Part shown: piece by piece, positions 43,175 through 47,897 of the stretch | How positions within the stretch are numbered: the stretch's first letter is position 1 | Layout of the letters: the number at the start of each line of letters is the position of its first letter | Assembly (NCBI GenBank): GCA_030620115.1 | Contig: JAUXFG010000006.1 | Span: 1 to 47,897 of the forward strand | Source of the DNA: Candidatus Fermentibacterota bacterium | Lineage (GTDB): Bacteria; JAFGKV01 | Length of the DNA: 47,897 nt | Direction of reading: 5' to 3' | Position numbers and translations under genes: made by a program | Notes under the pieces: model-generated | Seen by the model: the letters and a program-made list of their open reading frames with translations, nothing else | Told to the model about the DNA's origin: nothing | The model's database searches: none

Positions 43175-44545
43175 TTGAACACTACTCTCATTGAGCATGC
43201 CGATGTGCTCATTTCCATGCGGGATTCTTGTTCCGGGATTCATGACGCATACATCGTACTGCGAGACGGCAAGGTGCATGAGCTCGGGGCAGGCGCCCCA
43301 CCCGATATCCCTGTGGAGAGCAAAATTGACGCCCGTGGCTGTATCGTGATGCCCGGGCTCATCAACATGCATCACCATTTCTATCAGACCCTCACCCGCG
43401 CCTATCCCACGGCTGTTGATTCCTGCCTCTTCCCCTGGCTGGTGGCGCTCTACCCGATATGGGAGGGCATCACCACAGACTCGGTTCGCCTGGGAACCAG
43501 CCTCGCCATGGCAGAGCTCCTCCTCTCTGGCTGCAGCACCACGGTGGATCATCACTATGTATTTCCCAAAGCCACGGATCCGCGCCTCATCGATATACAG
43601 ATAGAGGTCGCCCGCGAGCTTGGCATGCGATTCGTGGCCACCAGGGGAAGCATGAGCCGCGGAGAAAGCGCCGGTGGTCTCCCGCCTGACAGTGTGGTGC
43701 AGGATGAGGGGATAATCCTCGAGGACTGTGAGCGCCTCATCAAACAGTACCATGATCCTGATCCGTTCGCCATGATCCAGATAGCCCTGGCACCCTGCTC
43801 ACCATTCTCTGTGTCTCCCCGTCTCTTGCGGCAATCGGCTGATCTGTCCAAGAAAACGGGTGTGCTTCTGCACACACACCTTGCAGAGACCACGGATGAA
43901 GTTGACTACTGCCGGCGCCATTATGGCTGCACCCCCGTGGAGCTTCTTAAAAAAACAGGCTGGCTCTGCGACAGGACGTGGCTGGCCCACGGCATCCACT
44001 TCTCCTCCAAGGAGATAGCGCTTCTCGGAGCACACGGCGTGGGCATTGCGCACTGCCCAACCTCGAATATGCGTCTTGCCAGCGGGATCGCTCCCGTGCC
44101 GGCTCTGCTGGAAGCCGGGTGCCCTGTTGGTCTCGCGGTCGACGGTTCTGCATCCAATGACTCGTCCCACATGTTGCTCGAGATTCGCCAATGTCTTCTC
44201 CTCGGTCGATTGGGAGCAGGCGCTGACGCATTCTCCGTCAAAATGGCCCTGCAATGCGCCACAATTGGTGGCGCGGCGTGCCTAAGGCGGGAAGAAGCTC
44301 TCGGACGTCTCCTGCCGGGAGCCGCGGCGGATGTGGCGATCTTCGACATCTCCGACATCGGACACAGCGGTGCGGTGGATCCCGTGGCCGGCCTGGTCTT
44401 ATGTGCCCCCGCTCGGGTGAAGCACCTGTTCGTCGGCGGGAAACACATCGTTCAAGACGGCGCATTGCCGGGCGTGGACCTCACGGAGCTCATTTGCCGC
44501 CATAGGATCGAATCAGCCCGGCTGGCCACCAGGCTCACCCATTGA
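43175..44545 (+). CDS. 8-oxoguanine-deaminase-like amidohydrolase
   Basis: The 456-residue protein belongs to the metal amidohydrolases of the ATZ/TRZ type, which deaminate nucleobases or triazines. Metal ligands are NMHHHFYQT, HTHLAE, LAHGIHFS and VDGSASND. The sequences HHHFYQTLTRAYP, FPWLVALYPIW and VDGSASNDSS match the 8-oxoguanine deaminase pattern, in which oxidised guanine is turned to urate. The substrate is predicted, not shown. Start is TTG 43175, seven bases after AAGGAGG. It is followed after 79 bases by the sugar isomerase gene. Confidence 0.88.
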   Translation: MNTTLIEHADVLISMRDSCSGIHDAYIVLRDGKVHELGAGAPPDIPVESKIDARGCIVMPGLINMHHHFYQTLTRAYPTAVDSCLFPWLVALYPIWEGITTDSVRLGTSLAMAELLLSGCSTTVDHHYVFPKATDPRLIDIQIEVARELGMRFVATRGSMSRGESAGGLPPDSVVQDEGIILEDCERLIKQYHDPDPFAMIQIALAPCSPFSVSPRLLRQSADLSKKTGVLLHTHLAETTDEVDYCRRHYGCTPVELLKKTGWLCDRTWLAHGIHFSSKEIALLGAHGVGIAHCPTSNMRLASGIAPVPALLEAGCPVGLAVDGSASNDSSHMLLEIRQCLLLGRLGAGADAFSVKMALQCATIGGAACLRREEALGRLLPGAAADVAIFDISDIGHSGAVDPVAGLVLCAPARVKHLFVGGKHIVQDGALPGVDLTELICRHRIESARLATRLTH

Positions 44546-44624
44546 TTTTGGCTGGGAAATGCGTCCAGCTGATACGCAAATCGAGCACGGCTTGCCCGGC
44601 TCAAGAGAGGAGACAGCAAACATC

Positions 44625-45671
44625 ATGGATACACCCCCCACTAGAGAATCATGGTTTCATATCGATCCGGAAGAGCGGATGCTTGACTGGGTCGCCGGGC
44701 TCTCGGATCAGATCTCCAGGGCTATTTCATACTGGCCGAATCGTCCGGATCCACGCAAAGAAATCCAGGGCGTCGTTTTGGCGGCCATGGGTGGTTCGGC
44801 CATGGCAGGGGAAGTGGTGTTTTCCACACAACCCCTCGATATTCCTGTATACATAAACCGCAACGAACATCTTCCGGATTGGGTAGGCAAGAACTGGCTC
44901 TGTTTTGCCTCTTCCTATTCCGGGAACACACGGGAAACGCTTTCCTGCTATGATGAAGCAGTGGCCAGGGGATGTCGTGTTTTAACTATGTCATCTGGCG
45001 GCGAACTGGCTCGAAAGGCGGCGACCCAAGACGGGCCCCACAGGGAACTCGACCCGGGTCAGCCACCGCGCACCGCCATGGGACAGGCGGTGGTGGGAAT
45101 CCTTGGGCTGCTCTGGTCAGAGGGCTTGATCCCCGACACACGGGACCAGCTCCGCTCAACATCGGATTTGCTGAAAAACCTCTACCTCGAGGGGCTTGGA
45201 GCCGAAGAGCCATGGGGCACGACCATGGGTCGAGTGGCGCTTCAGCTGGAAAGAAGAACGACAGCTATTATCTCGGCGGGGCCGACCTCTCCCGCATCAC
45301 TGCGGTGGGCGCAACAGTTGAACGAGAATGCCAAGTCAGCCGCCTTCGCCGCCACGATACCGGAAATGCTCCATAACCTGATAGAGGGCATCGATGACTT
45401 CTCTGCCAGAGGCGGTGTGCTGGTGTTGTTACGCGACGATAGCCATACTCGTACCGAAGCCGCCGCCTTCGATCATCTATCGGAGAGTGTCCAGGACAAG
45501 GGGGGCGTGGTACTCACTGTCCACAGCAGGGGCCGGGGTCTCTTGGAACGCATATTTTCCTTGATGTACTTCGGGGATCAAGTTTCTTATCACGTTGCTT
45601 TGCTCCATGGGGTCGATCCGACGCCGGTGGAGCGGATTGGCAGGCTGAAGGAAGCTCTCGCGAGTCGGTAG
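44625..45671 (+). CDS. Bifunctional phosphoglucose/phosphomannose isomerase (SIS domains)
   Basis: The enzyme interconverts fructose-6-phosphate with glucose-6- or mannose-6-phosphate. The 348-residue protein has two SIS domains: LAAMGGSAMAGE and SYSGNTRETLS in the first, SAGPTSPASLRWAQQLNENAK in the second, followed by PEMLHNLIEG with the catalytic His region. Small size and these motifs match the bifunctional PGI/PMI family. ATG 44625 lies behind AGAGGAG; the open frame continues to 44559. GHMP kinase at 28 kb and this gene are the only sugar-phosphate enzymes in the window. Confidence 0.88.
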   Translation: MDTPPTRESWFHIDPEERMLDWVAGLSDQISRAISYWPNRPDPRKEIQGVVLAAMGGSAMAGEVVFSTQPLDIPVYINRNEHLPDWVGKNWLCFASSYSGNTRETLSCYDEAVARGCRVLTMSSGGELARKAATQDGPHRELDPGQPPRTAMGQAVVGILGLLWSEGLIPDTRDQLRSTSDLLKNLYLEGLGAEEPWGTTMGRVALQLERRTTAIISAGPTSPASLRWAQQLNENAKSAAFAATIPEMLHNLIEGIDDFSARGGVLVLLRDDSHTRTEAAAFDHLSESVQDKGGVVLTVHSRGRGLLERIFSLMYFGDQVSYHVALLHGVDPTPVERIGRLKEALASR

Positions 45672-45853
45672 TCCTGGATCACCCGGCAGTCAATCGTTTC
45701 GCCGCCAGGTACTGCATAGAAAAGAGGCTGGGAAACGTCGTTGACTAGATCGTCGGGGATGTGGGGCAATCCGCTCTCCGGACACACCTGACCATCGGCC
45801 ACAACCCAAACATAGAAACCGCCTCGCTCTATTCCTACGCCCATTGCAGTCAA
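45590..45853 (-). CDS. Doubtful small gene opposite the isomerase end
   Basis: The 87-codon frame has a protein-like composition in its first 60 residues (GGFYVWVVADGQ, SGLPHIPDDLV, PLFYAVPGGETID), but the final 27 codons are antisense to the isomerase gene. The start would be TTG 45853 or ATG 45844, without a good ribosome site. No family is recognised. It could be a real small gene, a fragment of one, or chance. Confidence 0.35.
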   Translation of the reverse strand: MTAMGVGIERGGFYVWVVADGQVCPESGLPHIPDDLVNDVSQPLFYAVPGGETIDCRVIQDYRLARASFSLPIRSTGVGSTPWSKAT

Positions 45854-45901
45854 TGCCCGACAGGACCGGGCACTTCATGATACAAGATAAAGGAGGAGCG
45901 C

Positions 45902-47053
45902 ATGGTTGCGACAAAAGAAGACCATCTGTTTACCTCGGAATCAGTGACTGAAGGCCATCCCGATAAGGTGGCGGATCAGATTTCCGATGCGATTCTTGAC
46001 GCATTATACCAGCAAGATCCCTACTCCAGAGTCGCCTGTGAAACATTGGTTACCACCGGGCTCGCTTTCGTGGCCGGAGAGGTCACCACCAAGGCCTACT
46101 GCGACATACCAAAGGTCATCAGGGGTGTCATCAAGGATATCGGCTATACGGACGCGACATTCGGTTTCGACTATCTCACCTGCGCGGTGATCACTTCCAT
46201 CGACGAGCAGTCAGGCGATATCGCCATGGGCGTTGATAGGGATGGCGCCGGAGACCAAGGCATGATGTTCGGGTACGCCACGGATGAGACACCCGAGTTC
46301 ATGCCTACGCCCATTGCCTTGGCGCACAAGCTGACCAAGCGCCTTTCTGAAACCCGGAAAGATGGGACATTGGATTTCCTCCGGCCGGACGGAAAAAGCC
46401 AGGTGACGGTGGACTACCGGAATGGCGCCCCCGTGGCAGTGAAAGCAATCGTAATCTCTACCCAGCACGCGGCTGACATCTCCGTGGAAGAGATGCGGAA
46501 GCCTATCCTTGAGCATGTGATCCGCCCGGTCATTCCCGCAACGCTTCTGGACGAGGATGACTGCACGATCTACATCAATCCCACCGGCCGATTCGTACTC
46601 GGTGGGCCCCATGCGGACTGCGGCCTCACAGGGAGAAAAATCATAGTCGATACCTACGGTGGCGTAGGCAGTCATGGAGGCGGCGCCTTCAGCGGCAAGG
46701 ATCCCAGCAAGGTTGATCGCTCTGCCAGCTACATGGCACGGCATATCGCCAAGAACATCGTGGCTGCCGGGCTGGCAAGACAGTGCGAAATCCAGCTCGC
46801 CTACGCCATCGGCATTGCTGATCCCGTCTCCGTCATGGTCAACACGAACGAAACCGGGATCATCACCGATACTGAACTTGTGAGAATAGTTCGTGACGTA
46901 TTCCCGCTTACACCAAAGGGGATCATCAAATACCTCGATCTCAGGAGACCAATCTTTCAGAAGACCGCAGCCTACGGCCATTTCGGCAGGGAGTTGCCTG
47001 AGTTCACCTGGGAGAAGACCAATAAGGTCGACGAGTTGAAGAAGCGGGCATAG
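45902..47053 (+). CDS. metK: S-adenosylmethionine synthetase
   Basis: MetK makes SAM from methionine and ATP. The 383-residue protein has [51 protein letters not shown] and [16 protein letters not shown], the conserved ATP and Mg sites. Full length. SD AAAGGAGGAG is five bases before the ATG. I looked for a SAM riboswitch in the 230 bases upstream and found only a short GCCCG...CGGGC hairpin. A strong terminator follows. Confidence 0.98.
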   Translation: MVATKEDHLFTSESVTEGHPDKVADQISDAILDALYQQDPYSRVACETLVTTGLAFVAGEVTTKAYCDIPKVIRGVIKDIGYTDATFGFDYLTCAVITSIDEQSGDIAMGVDRDGAGDQGMMFGYATDETPEFMPTPIALAHKLTKRLSETRKDGTLDFLRPDGKSQVTVDYRNGAPVAVKAIVISTQHAADISVEEMRKPILEHVIRPVIPATLLDEDDCTIYINPTGRFVLGGPHADCGLTGRKIIVDTYGGVGSHGGGAFSGKDPSKVDRSASYMARHIAKNIVAAGLARQCEIQLAYAIGIADPVSVMVNTNETGIITDTELVRIVRDVFPLTPKGIIKYLDLRRPIFQKTAAYGHFGRELPEFTWEKTNKVDELKKRA

Positions 47054-47062
47054 ATCTAACTC

Positions 47063-47099
47063 AAAAGCCGGCCCGAACACATACTCGGGCCGGCTTTTT
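47063..47099 (+). terminator. Intrinsic terminator after metK
   Basis: AAAAGCCGGCCCGA (47063-47076) pairs perfectly with TCGGGCCGGCTTTT (47085-47098) around an 8-base loop and runs into a T-tract. Because of the A-tract on the other arm it may also work for the opposite strand, behind tRNA-Ser(CGA). Confidence 0.93.
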
Positions 47100-47148
47100 C
47101 ATATCCTGTTCTTGCCTAACGGATTCAGATACTTGCGAAGGCGAAGTC

Positions 47149-47236
47149 TGGCGGAGGGGGTGGGATTCGAACCCACGGATCCCGAAGGATCAACGGTTTT
47201 CGAGACCGCCCCGTTCAACCGCTCCGGCACCCCTCC
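47149..47236 (-). tRNA. tRNA-Ser (anticodon CGA)
   Basis: An 88-base type II cloverleaf with encoded CCA on the minus strand. The acceptor starts GGAGGGG, the anticodon loop is CTCGAAA, the variable arm is GATCCTTCGGGATC and the T arm has GGTTCGAATCC. The 5' half lies inside the 3' end of the tadA reading frame. Confidence 0.95.
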
Positions 47237-47711
47237 GTACATCACGCTCTCGTAGAGAAACAAAGAAGCGCTCCAAGAGATCTCGGCTCTCCTGAGCCAT
47301 GACCTCTCCTCGCACCGTCAATCGGCCCGCCAATCGTGCATCCGCGAGAAGATCCTGTCTCGATCCGCATGCGCCAGCCTCCGGATCGATCGCTCCATAC
47401 ACGAGCCTTCGAATCCTGGAGAGCAGAATCGCTCCAGTACACATGGTGCATGGCTCCAGTGTCACATACAGTGACGCCTGCGGCATCCTCCAGCTTTGGA
47501 GCGTGGATCCAGCCGCCCCTATCGCAATGATCTCCGCATGCGCCGTGGGATCACTCAGCTCCTCCGTCATATTGTGCCCACGTCCGATGATGTGGTCATC
47601 CACCACCACCACGGCTCCTACCGGCACCTCACCATGCTCCATCCCGCGGACTGCTTCCTTGAGAGCTTCCTCCATCCATCGCCGATCCAGTTCGCGCACG
47701 AAATCAGACAT
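47190..47711 (-). CDS. tadA: tRNA-specific adenosine deaminase
   Basis: TadA turns wobble adenosine 34 of tRNA-Arg(ACG) to inosine. The zinc site is complete: HAE (TAHAEIIAI) and PCTMC (TLEPCTMCTG); GEVPVGAVVV is also typical. From ATG 47711 (MSDFVRELDRRWMEEAL) it has 173 residues; ATG 47726 and 47756 are in frame upstream and have better ribosome-like bases, so the start is open. The last 15 or so codons read through the 5' half of tRNA-Ser(CGA) on the same strand, a 47-base overlap. The normal TadA fold ends near LLERFF, so the overlap adds only a tail. Confidence 0.92.
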   Translation of the reverse strand: MSDFVRELDRRWMEEALKEAVRGMEHGEVPVGAVVVVDDHIIGRGHNMTEELSDPTAHAEIIAIGAAGSTLQSWRMPQASLYVTLEPCTMCTGAILLSRIRRLVYGAIDPEAGACGSRQDLLADARLAGRLTVRGEVMAQESRDLLERFFVSLRERDVRRGAGAVERGGLENR

Positions 47712-47810
47712 GGCAAGGCCAACCATCGGAGATCCTACAACTCCTTGGCAGACCATGCCTTCTGCCCCGACTCACACTCCTACCATCTCCGCATTCCCCC
47801 CCCTCTCCCA

Positions 47811-47897
47811 GATTCTTCGGTCACGTCGCTCCCTCAGAATGACACACACAGTACCTCGCCTTCTACGCACCGCCACTGTCATTCTGAGCGACTGCAA
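47811..47897. repeat. Inverted GATTCTTCG / GTCATTCTGAG repeat, cut by window end
   Basis: The layout is the same as at 23265-23375: CAGATTCTTCGGTC...CTCAGAATGACAC, a spacer, then GTCATTCTGAGCGA. The right arm is incomplete because the window ends. Confidence 0.75.

Noticed and set aside
45672-45901. SAM riboswitch before metK
   Set aside because: Only a short GCCCG...CGGGC hairpin is present; the kink-turn and conserved core of SAM-I and the other SAM riboswitch types are not recognisable.

Overview
The window looks like chromosomal DNA of an uncultivated Gram-negative bacterium of moderate GC. Evidence for two membranes is a LolA-like periplasmic protein, a predicted outer-membrane barrel, an RND/MMPL exporter, a barrel-fused SppA protease, a lipoprotein and signal peptidase II. 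The DUF5683 protein, tandem DUF507 proteins, secreted proteins of the 'NYQGQL' type and many palindromic intergenic repeats suggest an FCB-group or neighbouring candidate phylum. That placement is inference; no rRNA is present. I see no phage, IS transposase, CRISPR array, plasmid or replication-origin signature.

Layout. 0.5-6.4 kb: LolA-like protein, outer-membrane barrel, MMPL/RND exporter and an Sfp-type phosphopantetheinyl transferase, a likely envelope lipid or metabolite export set. 6.5-15.3 kb: SppA fused to a barrel-like domain, a propeller protein, a metallo-beta-lactamase-fold hydrolase, an alpha/beta hydrolase, glutaminyl cyclase, a PP2C phosphatase and a CysN-like GTPase without CysD. 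15.3-20.8 kb: ClpB (minus), a degenerate Nudix protein and two translationally coupled secreted proteins. 21.3-27.9 kb, minus strand: methyltransferase, AmrS-type radical SAM enzyme, a LarC without its C-terminal domain, TPR lipoprotein, DUF5683, RidA, two DUF507 proteins and a small protein. 28.0-30.8 kb: GHMP sugar kinase, RluD-type pseudouridine synthase and a membrane protein.

From 42.2 kb down to 30.7 kb the minus strand carries a long run: rplY, pth, hppA, rpsF, ssb, ssb, rplI, four uncharacterised membrane-protein genes, an epimerase, a yggS remnant, divIVA and lspA. The usual rpsR between ssb and rplI is absent and two ssb genes are present. tRNA-Leu(UAA) and tRNA-Ser(GGA) lie upstream. 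43.2-47.9 kb: 8-oxoguanine-deaminase-like amidohydrolase, bifunctional phosphoglucose/phosphomannose isomerase, metK with a clear terminator, and tadA overlapping tRNA-Ser(CGA).

The best candidate for an undescribed system is the four-gene membrane cluster at 33.4-36.7 kb. Its genes overlap or nearly touch, and they encode a signal-peptide/beta-sandwich/membrane-anchored protein, a multi-pass protein, a soluble domain flanked by two membrane segments and another multi-pass protein. Other points worth attention are the barrel-SppA fusion, the truncated LarC and YggS, and at least four families of intergenic palindromic repeats, one carrying a nested hairpin insertion.
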